From the NCBI GenBank assembly GCA_002342585.1, contig DDQG01000029.1, positions 1-64,000 on the forward strand: a stretch of 64,000 bases of DNA. The letters run 5' to 3'. Origin of the DNA: Prevotellaceae bacterium UBA2448 (GTDB lineage Bacteria > Bacteroidota > Bacteroidia > Bacteroidales > Bacteroidaceae). The first letter of the stretch is position 1. Every line of letters starts with the position of its first letter. The notes beneath the pieces were generated by a model. The model worked only from the letters and a program-made list of their open reading frames with translations, made no database searches and had not been told where the DNA came from. A program made the position numbers and the translations under genes. Below are positions 51,741-59,941 of the stretch, piece after piece.

Positions 51741-51786
51741 TTGAAAATTGAAAATTGAAAATTCAGGAGTTGGGAGTTAGGAGTTC
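51741..51786 (-). repeat. TTGAAAA and GGAGTTG heptamer arrays
   Basis: Three TTGAAAA units followed by GGAGTTG, GGAGTTA, GGAGTTC. The second array overlaps the 3' end of the hydrolase gene on the minus strand and encodes its last residues (LLTPNS). Confidence 0.75.
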
Positions 51787-52344
51787 CCTGATGAGCGGGA
51801 GGAGGGTTTTGCGAACCACTTTTTCGTTGAGCTGGTGTTCGCCCTCGAAGCGCTGTGCATGAGGATAGTGTTTCTTGAACAGGTCGTAGGTATGAACCAC
51901 CGGGTCGTTGATTCCGAAGAGTCCGTAGCAGAGTTCCTGCTCCTCGGGTGTGATGCCCTTGAACTGCTGGCGTTCCATCTGATTGAAGTGCTGTATGATT
52001 TCCTTCGTGATGCGGAACTCCTTCTGATTGTCCTTACGACCATTGTGAAACTTGAATGTTCCAGTCTTCAGCACTTTGCTGTTGGTGGACATATTGAATG
52101 CCGGATTGACACAAATACGGAGGAATCCGCGCATCTGCTGAGCATACATGCCGCCCATACTCGTACCCACGATGATGTCGGGCTGTTCGTCCTGACAGAG
52201 TTTCTGAAGGAAGGGCAATGCCTCCACTGGGTCAACGGGAATGTCGGGGGCTATGACTGTGTCCTCAGGCATCATGTTGCGCAGCAGTTCTACTGTACCA
52301 CTGGCTCCAGATGAAGCAAAACCATGAAAATATATCAGTTTCAT
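51763..52344 (-). CDS. YqiA/YcfP family alpha/beta hydrolase
   Basis: A 193-residue esterase-like protein. It has LIYFHGFASSGASGT (oxyanion region) near residue 3, VGTSMGGMYAQQM (nucleophile Ser in GxSxG) near 60, and a C-terminal EGEHQLNEK-like segment providing the catalytic His, written here as FEGEHQLNEK. It may have thioesterase or esterase activity; no substrate is implied by neighbours. The 3' end is built from a heptamer array. Confidence 0.82.
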   Translation of the reverse strand: MKLIYFHGFASSGASGTVELLRNMMPEDTVIAPDIPVDPVEALPFLQKLCQDEQPDIIVGTSMGGMYAQQMRGFLRICVNPAFNMSTNSKVLKTGTFKFHNGRKDNQKEFRITKEIIQHFNQMERQQFKGITPEEQELCYGLFGINDPVVHTYDLFKKHYPHAQRFEGEHQLNEKVVRKTLLPLIRELLTPNS

Positions 52345-52386
52345 GCGTATTCCTTATAATATAATGTGTATCCTTTACTTTAAAGT

Positions 52387-53802
52387 TTACTTACTTCCAC
52401 CATCTACCTCATCGTCACTACCGTCTGTGTCGGCTTTTCCGAACTGGCTGTAGATGATATTGAGTTTAGTATCCTTAACGAGTCGTGCCTGATTGAAACT
52501 GAAGTCATGATTCAGCTTCACGAGGTTCTTGGAAGTGTCGTAAGTTGTGGTTACCGGAATGAGCAACACCTTATTATAATTAGCCGAAGCCTTTCCGCTT
52601 TTCTTCTCCTGGATACATTTGTTTATCAGTTGGGCAATGTTGGAGAAGGTGTAGGTATTGCCAGTTGCGCTGAACGTAGTGACATAGGATGTCTTGTTGT
52701 CAGCAACTCGGTACTTCTCAAAGAAACCATTATTGTATTCGTCGAGTCGCACCATAAGCAGCGTCTGCGGAATGCCCAGTTTGTACTTCTCGCCAGACGT
52801 ATCGTTGTAGCGCTTAAACTGAATCGAAGCAGAATTGATAGAATCTTTAGTGCTGATACTTTCGATAGGCAAAGTCAGCTGAGTAAACAATCCTGCAGGA
52901 GTTCTCAGATAGGTGCAGGAAGGGTCGGTGACAAGCGAAGAGAGGTCTTCCGTCTGGAAGTTTGTCACCTCAATCACCTCTTCGGTAGAAGACATAAGTG
53001 TGACACCATCGACTTCCTTCTTCAACTTATCATCATAATATTTGTAGTTGATACGAATCTGGGTGATATAGACATAAGCCACAGCACCTTCACCATATTC
53101 GAGCTTGAAGTAAAGTCCCTTACTGCAAGGAAGTCCGCTATGGAGCCACTTGTAAGTGCTGGTAAAGTCAGACTTATCTTCCTTATAAGCATCGTAGATG
53201 GCCTGACCTACTTCGCGAGGCAGAGGAATACGGATGTGACGCACATAGCCAGTGGCTGTACGATCTGCCTCTGAGATAATTCTATCAGAGAGCGTAAACC
53301 ACTTGTGAGACATCGGCTCTGAAGTCTCATCAATATAATCGTTCGGATTAATGTCGGTATAGTAATCAGCTTCCGGGTCGAGGTCGGTATCCAAGTCGTA
53401 AACGCTGACCTTAAAAGTAGTCAGTGAGTCACCGATAAAATTATCGATATAGAGTCGTACGTCGATGCTGGTTACATAGTCATCTACAATTTTCGGAGGG
53501 AAGAGATTACCCGTAGAAGACTCTGTGATATGGTATTGTGCTATAAAGTCGGCACTTGCAGAAATACCTGTTTCAGGGTCGGTAAACCGTCCGAGGTAAG
53601 AACGGGAAGTTCGTGCAAGAACAGCTTCATCAACAGGAAAAGTCTCTGTAGGTACAGAATATGTATCGTAGAACACTCTCACCGTGTCGGACGCAGGCAT
53701 CATATCAAGACCCAAACCTGCCGTGTCGTCAGAACAGGAATTAAAAAAGAGGAATGATAAGATTACGGTCAGGCACTCAACTATTTTAGAAACTTGTTTC
53801 AT
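52387..53802 (-). CDS. DUF4270 domain lipoprotein
   Basis: A 471-residue lipoprotein of the Bacteroidota DUF4270 family. The start at 53802 gives MKQVSKIVECLTVILSFLFF followed by NSCSDD; the upstream ORF consists of two 18-bp tandem repeats. The body is beta-rich (SRSYLGRFTDPETGISASAD, IRLYIDN-type strands). The family is surface-associated with unknown function and commonly lies beside the starch-synthase-like gene found next here. Confidence 0.85.
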   Translation of the reverse strand: MKQVSKIVECLTVILSFLFFNSCSDDTAGLGLDMMPASDTVRVFYDTYSVPTETFPVDEAVLARTSRSYLGRFTDPETGISASADFIAQYHITESSTGNLFPPKIVDDYVTSIDVRLYIDNFIGDSLTTFKVSVYDLDTDLDPEADYYTDINPNDYIDETSEPMSHKWFTLSDRIISEADRTATGYVRHIRIPLPREVGQAIYDAYKEDKSDFTSTYKWLHSGLPCSKGLYFKLEYGEGAVAYVYITQIRINYKYYDDKLKKEVDGVTLMSSTEEVIEVTNFQTEDLSSLVTDPSCTYLRTPAGLFTQLTLPIESISTKDSINSASIQFKRYNDTSGEKYKLGIPQTLLMVRLDEYNNGFFEKYRVADNKTSYVTTFSATGNTYTFSNIAQLINKCIQEKKSGKASANYNKVLLIPVTTTYDTSKNLVKLNHDFSFNQARLVKDTKLNIIYSQFGKADTDGSDDEVDGGSK

Positions 53803-53834
53803 AAACGACGAATTGCTTATAAACGACGAATTGC
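53801..53834 (-). repeat. 18-bp tandem duplication at the DUF4270 start
   Basis: ATAAACGACGAATTGC occurs twice with an 18-bp period (53801-53816 and 53819-53834) and reaches the start codon. Confidence 0.8.
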
Positions 53835-53857
53835 GCGAATCGAACAAATTTTAATCA

Positions 53858-54676
53858 TCAATTCTCATCACCCATTACCAAATCATAGAACTCACTGTAG
53901 GCATCCTTGAACTCTTCACCCTTGTAGTCGAGTACAGGAATATTCTTGCTCTTGGCATATTCAATAACGGAAGCATCAACATTAGGATCATCCAGAATAA
54001 TACCATCAGAGAATTTTGTAGCCATCTTCATCAGCTCCGTATATCCGAAGTCGTCGGTAGCAATATCAGCAAAATCGTTTGCAGAAGAATTCTTGAACGA
54101 CACACAATCGAGGGTGTGCTTTGCAAACTTAGTTGCTACGGATGGAGAAGAAACAGAATAAACTACCTTCACATTTGTGAACGACGGCTCATCCTTGTAT
54201 GCCTTCTTGATGTAGAGAGGGGCAAATGCTGGCATCCAACCCGAACAATGGATCACGTCTGGAATCCAACGCAGTTTCTTAACTGTCTCCAGTACGCCAC
54301 GAGCAAAGAATATAGCACGCTCTCCGTTGTCATCATACTCCACACCATTATCATCACGAGCCATCTTGCGACGAGAGAAATAATCGTCGTTATCTATGAA
54401 ATAAACCTGCAGACGAGCAGAAACTACTGATGCAACCTTGATAACCAGAGGACGGTCGGTTTCATCAACAATAATATTAATACCCGAAAGACGAATAACT
54501 TCATGAAGTTGATTACGACGTTCGTTAATCATGCCCCACTTCGGAGTGAAGATTCTAATTTCGTGACCATTCTCTTGAATTTGCTGTGGTAAATTCAAAC
54601 CCATCAAAGAGTCAGCCGATTCGGACACGAACGGAGACATCTCAGTGCTAATAAACAGTATTTTTTTTGCCTTCAT
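53858..54676 (-). CDS. Single-domain glycogen/starch synthase-like protein (GT5 N-domain)
   Basis: A 272-residue protein equivalent to the N-terminal half of GlgA. It has ILFISTEMSPFVSESADSLM (the KTGGLxD-like ADP-glucose loop is degenerate), EIRIFTPKWGMINERRNQLH and WIPDVIHCSGWMPAFAPLYI. The C-terminal GT-B domain with the nucleotide-binding residues is absent, so catalysis in the usual way is doubtful. Short versions like this are common in Bacteroidales, so this is probably the native form, not a broken gene. Confidence 0.78.
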   Translation of the reverse strand: MKAKKILFISTEMSPFVSESADSLMGLNLPQQIQENGHEIRIFTPKWGMINERRNQLHEVIRLSGINIIVDETDRPLVIKVASVVSARLQVYFIDNDDYFSRRKMARDDNGVEYDDNGERAIFFARGVLETVKKLRWIPDVIHCSGWMPAFAPLYIKKAYKDEPSFTNVKVVYSVSSPSVATKFAKHTLDCVSFKNSSANDFADIATDDFGYTELMKMATKFSDGIILDDPNVDASVIEYAKSKNIPVLDYKGEEFKDAYSEFYDLVMGDEN

Positions 54677-54904
54677 ATTTACTTTATTCGAGTTTTCGAC
54701 CGACTCATCTGATATTTATCAGACACATTGCCAAAAATCTTTGCAAAGATATAAAAAAAATCCCTCAAATAAACCAGATTTTTGGGATATTTAATAAAAA
54801 AACATAGTTTTTCTTCCTTTTTAGGGATTGAATTAAAATAAAAATCCTCCAAATATTTCATATTTTCTTTAATCGCCCTTAACTTTGCAGAGAACATTTT
54901 TACG

Positions 54905-57900
54905 ATGCATACACCTCCACTGAAAATATACAGAGCATCTGCCGGCAGCGGAAAAACATTCACGCTGGCTGTGGAATACATCACTCTACTCGTTATCGAC
55001 CAGAGTGCTTATCAGCACATTCTGGCTGTGACTTTTACAAACAAAGCTACAGCAGAAATGAAATCAAGAATACTTGAAACTCTGGAGGGCTTACGCGATT
55101 CAAAGGAGAGTGCTGAGAACTATTTCAACAAAATCAAAGAAGCACCAGAAATAAAAGCCCTAAACATCTCCGACGAGGAAATAAGGAGAAGGTGCGGAGT
55201 AGCTCTCCACCTCCTCTCTCATGATTATAGCCGTTTCCACATAGAAACCATCGACTCGTTTTTTATTTCTGTAATCAAGGATCTGGCACGGGAACTGAAT
55301 CTGCCAGCCAACCTGAATATCGACCTGAACAGCGACGACGTGTTGAGCGAAGCCGTTGACAACATCATCGACTACACAGACGAAGCAAGCAAGACGTTCC
55401 AAAGTCTCACCAGTTTTATCATGGAAAAAATTGACGATGACAAAAACTGGAAAATGGATGAAGAGATAAAAACTTTCAGCAGAAATATCTTCAATGAGAA
55501 ATATCTGAAAAACTACAATTTGCTTAAAGGAAAGATTGACGACAAGCAGTTTATGCAGAATTACAAACGACTGCTTCTAGACATAAAAACCAAAGCCGTA
55601 AACGAACTACAAAACCAAGGAGAATTGTTTCTACAAATATGTACAAATCACGGATTTGACATAGATGACTTCAAGCAGAAGAAGAGCGGAGTTTACGGAT
55701 TCTTTCAGAAGCTCGCAACGGGCAAGGAAATACCAAATGTGAACTCGTATGTGGAGAAGTGCAGAGACAATGTCGAAGAATGGAACAAAGAGAATAAAGC
55801 GCTGCAGAATTTGGCAGAAACAACTCTGATACCACTTCTGAACAAAACCATCGACATGCTTCCACAAGCTACAAAAACTATCTCTACCGTAAACGTAATT
55901 AGCAAGCACCTAAATCATCTCCAATTGCTGGCTGCAGTAAGCAACGAAATAGACCAACTAAACCTTGATTCCAACCGTTTTCTGCTAGCCAATTCGGCAT
56001 ATTTTCTGCAAAGGATGATTAACAAATCGAGTGTCCCCTTTATCTACGAAAAAAGCGGTAGCCGTTTCAGCCATATCATGATTGACGAGTTTCAGGACAC
56101 TTCAGACCTACAATGGAGTAATTTTCTGCCTTTGCTCAACAACTGCCTGGATTATGGTCAATCATGCTTAGTCGTGGGTGATGTGAAACAGAGTATCTAC
56201 CGATTCAGAAATAGCGATTGGAATATTCTGAACACACTCGATACAAATCCCGAATTAGATGGAAAAATCAACATTCCCGACCCTCTGAATACCAACCGAA
56301 GAAGTATGGGGAATGTGATTAATTTCAATAATTCTTTTTTCAAAAGTGCCATATCCGTTCTAAACGAAGACTACAAGCAAACTCATGATGAAAAAGACTG
56401 TGCAGACTTAATCAAGGCTTATAGTGATGTAGAACAGAAGATTGTAGATAAAAACGAAGAACTTGGGTACGTCTGTGTCGAAGTGGTAGAAAATGAAGAT
56501 GACACCACCGAAGGGTACGAACTGGCAACTCTTCAACTACTACTTGAACGCATAAACGATTTGCTTGACAAAGGGCTGGAACAGAAGGATATCACCATCC
56601 TGCTCAGATTCAACAAATACATACCACTTATAAGCCAATATTTCTCAGAGAATGCACCTGAGTTGAAAATTATCTCCGACGAGGCCTACAGATTGTCGGC
56701 TTCATCAAGCATAAATATAATTATCAGCGCATTGAGATATTTGATAGACCCAGACGACAAACTCACTTTGGTTAATCTCGTCGCAAACACTACCGATTCG
56801 CAATACAGCAGACTGTTATTATTCAACATGGAAGAACTAAAGAAGCTGTTGCCGGATGATTTTAAGAACAACATTGACACTCTTCCATACATGCCTATAA
56901 AGGATTTGGTAGAAACAATTTACGATACATTCCAACTCGATAAGACAACCGATCAAGATGCATTTCTGTTCTATTTCCATGACCAGATTACAGCTTTCTT
57001 GGAAGATAAACACAACGACATAAACAGTTTTCTTGCATACTGGGACGACACTTTGTCGCAGAAAACCATCCCAAGCGGAAATACCATAGACGGTATTCGT
57101 ATCATGTCTGTTCACAAATCGAAAGGACTGGAGTTTCATACTGTCATCATTCCGTTCTGCGACTGGAGCACTACAGGAAAACCAACTGACCTATTATGGT
57201 GCAATCCTACAGAAAATCCATACAACGGCATACCACTTGTACCTGTAAACTACACAAAGGAGATGCAGGCAAGCATATTCAGAACAGACTACGACGAAGA
57301 AACCCTGCGGAATAACGTAGATAATCTGAACCTACTGTATGTGGCCTTCACACGAGCAAAAAACAATTTGTTCATTTTTACAAGTGAACAGAAAAAAAGT
57401 ACTGGCAAAGAGAAGGAAGACACAATCAACGACATAAGCAAACTCATTCATAAAGTGTTGTTTAAAAGTGCAACTGAAACACCTCACTACGAAACGGGAG
57501 TACTAATTACAACACCAGATAGAACCGAAAAGAGCGACACAGAAAATATTAAGTTTTCAACCAGTACTCAACTGCCCGTTTTCCGACAGTCGAACAAATC
57601 AAAGGATTTTGTTGCAGAAAAGGAAGAAAAAACACCTTATATCGACAAAGGACTACTCTACCACAGCGTTTTACAGGACATTTTTACCATAGATGATATA
57701 GACAAGGTAATAAACGAAAAATACTCAGAAGGAGTATTCAAAGATAAAGCGGAAAAAGAACAGGTAGAGAAGGACATCAAAGAAGCTATGTCCAACCCAA
57801 CTGCATCTCAGTGGTTTGACAAGAAATGGGAAGTAATAAACGAACGAACCATTTTGAAACCTATTAAAGGCAGTTCTGAATGGAAGGAGCATAGAGCAGA

Positions 57901-58075
57901 CAGAATCATATCATCACCAGAGGAAACCATCTGTATTGATTTCAAAACAGGAGCATACAACAAGGAACATTTCTATCAGGTAAAAGAATACATGGAATTA
58001 CTTGTTTCTATCGGTTATCCAAACGTCAAAGGGTATGTATGGTATGTATTGAACAACAGAATAGAAAAAGTATAA
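54905..58075 (+). CDS. AddA-like UvrD/REP helicase with C-terminal RecB-type nuclease
   Basis: A 1056-residue SF1A helicase-nuclease. Walker A RASAGSGKTFTLAVEY near residue 9, motif Ia AVTFTNKATAEMKSR, motif II MIDEFQDTSDLQW near 393, motif III GDVKQSIYRFR, motif V MSVHKSKGLEFHTV and motif VI LYVAFTRAKNNLFIF. The C-terminal nuclease has LLYHSVLQDIF and CIDFKTGAYN (catalytic D and K). This is AddA of double-strand-break repair. The expected addB gene does not precede or follow it here. ruvC follows by four bases. Confidence 0.9.
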   Translation: MHTPPLKIYRASAGSGKTFTLAVEYITLLVIDQSAYQHILAVTFTNKATAEMKSRILETLEGLRDSKESAENYFNKIKEAPEIKALNISDEEIRRRCGVALHLLSHDYSRFHIETIDSFFISVIKDLARELNLPANLNIDLNSDDVLSEAVDNIIDYTDEASKTFQSLTSFIMEKIDDDKNWKMDEEIKTFSRNIFNEKYLKNYNLLKGKIDDKQFMQNYKRLLLDIKTKAVNELQNQGELFLQICTNHGFDIDDFKQKKSGVYGFFQKLATGKEIPNVNSYVEKCRDNVEEWNKENKALQNLAETTLIPLLNKTIDMLPQATKTISTVNVISKHLNHLQLLAAVSNEIDQLNLDSNRFLLANSAYFLQRMINKSSVPFIYEKSGSRFSHIMIDEFQDTSDLQWSNFLPLLNNCLDYGQSCLVVGDVKQSIYRFRNSDWNILNTLDTNPELDGKINIPDPLNTNRRSMGNVINFNNSFFKSAISVLNEDYKQTHDEKDCADLIKAYSDVEQKIVDKNEELGYVCVEVVENEDDTTEGYELATLQLLLERINDLLDKGLEQKDITILLRFNKYIPLISQYFSENAPELKIISDEAYRLSASSSINIIISALRYLIDPDDKLTLVNLVANTTDSQYSRLLLFNMEELKKLLPDDFKNNIDTLPYMPIKDLVETIYDTFQLDKTTDQDAFLFYFHDQITAFLEDKHNDINSFLAYWDDTLSQKTIPSGNTIDGIRIMSVHKSKGLEFHTVIIPFCDWSTTGKPTDLLWCNPTENPYNGIPLVPVNYTKEMQASIFRTDYDEETLRNNVDNLNLLYVAFTRAKNNLFIFTSEQKKSTGKEKEDTINDISKLIHKVLFKSATETPHYETGVLITTPDRTEKSDTENIKFSTSTQLPVFRQSNKSKDFVAEKEEKTPYIDKGLLYHSVLQDIFTIDDIDKVINEKYSEGVFKDKAEKEQVEKDIKEAMSNPTASQWFDKKWEVINERTILKPIKGSSEWKEHRADRIISSPEETICIDFKTGAYNKEHFYQVKEYMELLVSIGYPNVKGYVWYVLNNRIEKV

Positions 58076-58079
58076 GATA

Positions 58080-58646
58080 ATGGCAGAAAAAATAATCATG
58101 GGCGTTGACCCTGGTACAAACATAATGGGTTACGGACTTTTGAAAGTAGAAGGCAATAAAGCAACACTCATTGCCATGGGGGTGATAAAACTGCACCAAT
58201 ACGAAAGCCACTATCTGAGACTGGGAAAAATTTACGAAAGGATAACCAGCATAATTGACTCGTACCACCCAGACGAAATGGCGATTGAAGCACCCTTCTA
58301 CGGAAAGAACGTACAAAGTATGCTCAAACTGGGCAGAGCTCAGGGAGTAGCCATTACTGCTGCCATCATGCGCGACATTCCTATAACCGAATACGAACCA
58401 AGAAAAATAAAAATAGCCTCAACAGGAACAGGTACTGCTTCGAAGGAGCAAGTTGCAGGAATGCTACAACGAATTCTGAAGATTCCAAAGGAAGAGATGG
58501 ATGTGCAGTTTGACGCAACCGACGCTCTTGCAGCCGCATATTGCCACTTTATTCAGATGAGCCGACCAACCGTGGAACACAAATTTTCTTCCTGGAAAGA
58601 TTATGCAATAAAGAAAGGTGTGTTGCCAAAAAAAGATAAAAAATAA
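58080..58646 (+). CDS. ruvC: Crossover junction endodeoxyribonuclease RuvC
   Basis: A 188-residue Holliday junction resolvase. Catalytic acids are in IMGVDPGTNIMGYGLL (first Asp), MAIEAPFYGKN (Glu) and DATDALAAAYCH (last Asp pair). It starts four bases after the AddA-like gene, so the two recombination genes are probably co-expressed. Length is normal. Confidence 0.96.
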   Translation: MAEKIIMGVDPGTNIMGYGLLKVEGNKATLIAMGVIKLHQYESHYLRLGKIYERITSIIDSYHPDEMAIEAPFYGKNVQSMLKLGRAQGVAITAAIMRDIPITEYEPRKIKIASTGTGTASKEQVAGMLQRILKIPKEEMDVQFDATDALAAAYCHFIQMSRPTVEHKFSSWKDYAIKKGVLPKKDKK

Positions 58647-58654
58647 AATTTTAT

Positions 58655-58685
58655 TTTGTAGTGCGCTCGCTAACTCGTAAATTTG
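58655..58685 (+). promoter_or_regulatory. Promoter of the DUF4105 gene
   Basis: TTTG at 58655-58658, 19-bp spacer, TAAATTTG at 58678-58685. The spacer CGCTCGCT-n-ACTCGTA matches the pgk promoter. The predicted transcript starts about seven bases before the ATG. Confidence 0.8.
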
Positions 58686-58699
58686 CACGATTTTAAAAT

Positions 58700-59941
58700 A
58701 TGAGTTGGTCAAAAAATAGCATACTACTGGGGGTGTTATTGTTTTGTTGCAGTATTGTAATCAAAGCGCAAGATACTTTATCAGCAAAAACTCCTGAACC
58801 CTCCCCTTTCCGTTTCTCCGTCCTCACTTGTACACCAGGAACGGATGCTTATGCCCATTTCGGTCATACCGCAATCCTATTGGAAGACACTATTAACAAA
58901 CGTAATGCGGTGTTCAACTATGGTTGTTTTGACGACTCTCAGAAAAATTTCATTCTGAACTTCATGGCAGGTAACACCAATTATCTGCTAGAAGCAGAGT
59001 CATTGGACTTTTTTCTTTGGCGTTACAAACAAACTGGTAACGGTGTAACCCGACAAGAACTAAGTCTAACAGCCAACGAATCACAGCAACTATGGGATTT
59101 GCTCGTTTGGAACATGCAACGGGAAAATCAGACATACCTGTATAATTGGCTTTACGACAACTGCACAGAACGTGCACGCGACATCATAGAAAAGGCTATT
59201 GACGGAAAGGTGATATACGAACGAAGCAGCATATCACTGACTGCAAGGGAAATGTTGCACGAGAAACTTGTTAATGCCCCTTGGCTGCAATTTGGCATTG
59301 ACATAATTCTAGGCAGTGAAATAGACAAACCTATTGAGAAACGAATTCAGATGTTCCTGCCTGATTTTTATGAAGCAGAACTTACAAAAGCTTATATCGT
59401 TGACACTAACGGAGTGAGACGGCCGTTGGTTTCTGAAACAGAAATAATGCAGGAACCAACAGAATTGAGTCGGGAAGTAGCTTCACCTATCACGCCTACA
59501 ATCGTTTTTCTTTTCATTTTGGGATTAGTCATCTGTCTTTCAATTATAGATATCATCAGAAAAAAACTCTTCATCTGGCTTGATATACTATTACTGACAT
59601 CACAAGGCATAACTGGAATTGTCGTTGCTGGACTTTTCTTCTTCAGTAAACACCCTGCAGTGGATAGCAATTGGATGGTGATAGCATTCAATCCACTTTT
59701 CCTCATCTATGCCATTTTCCTTATTTACAACTGGAAAACGAACAAAGGCGAGATGTGGAAGAAGAGAATTGAAACTGTCAATTTGGCAGTATTATTAGTA
59801 TTCTGCGTTGTGTTATTTCTGCCATATCAGTGGTTCCACCCTGTCGTAAACTTGATGGTATTGACTTTGCTGATAAGATGCTTCGTGCGATTAGTCTTTT
59901 ATTATAAACTTCGTATAACAAGAAAGACGGAAAAGGAATGA
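58700..59941 (+). CDS. DUF4105 domain membrane protein
   Basis: A 413-residue protein. A signal peptide or anchor (ILLGVLLFCCSIVIKA) precedes the DUF4105 domain (residues ~35-190: CTPGTDAYAHFGHTAILL, YNWLYDNCTERARDII). His, Asn and Cys in these motifs are conserved and suggest a papain-like or lipid-processing fold, but no activity is proven. The C-terminal ~150 residues hold four membrane segments. It overlaps the next gene by four bases (ATGA). Confidence 0.83.
   Translation: MSWSKNSILLGVLLFCCSIVIKAQDTLSAKTPEPSPFRFSVLTCTPGTDAYAHFGHTAILLEDTINKRNAVFNYGCFDDSQKNFILNFMAGNTNYLLEAESLDFFLWRYKQTGNGVTRQELSLTANESQQLWDLLVWNMQRENQTYLYNWLYDNCTERARDIIEKAIDGKVIYERSSISLTAREMLHEKLVNAPWLQFGIDIILGSEIDKPIEKRIQMFLPDFYEAELTKAYIVDTNGVRRPLVSETEIMQEPTELSREVASPITPTIVFLFILGLVICLSIIDIIRKKLFIWLDILLLTSQGITGIVVAGLFFFSKHPAVDSNWMVIAFNPLFLIYAIFLIYNWKTNKGEMWKKRIETVNLAVLLVFCVVLFLPYQWFHPVVNLMVLTLLIRCFVRLVFYYKLRITRKTEKE

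Noticed and set aside
51696..51762. Cobalamin riboswitch before mutA
   Set aside because: The leader is short and filled with heptamer repeats; no B12-box-like sequence was seen.
15506..51786. CRISPR-like arrays
   Set aside because: The short repeats are contiguous 6-8 bp units without spacers, and there are no cas genes.
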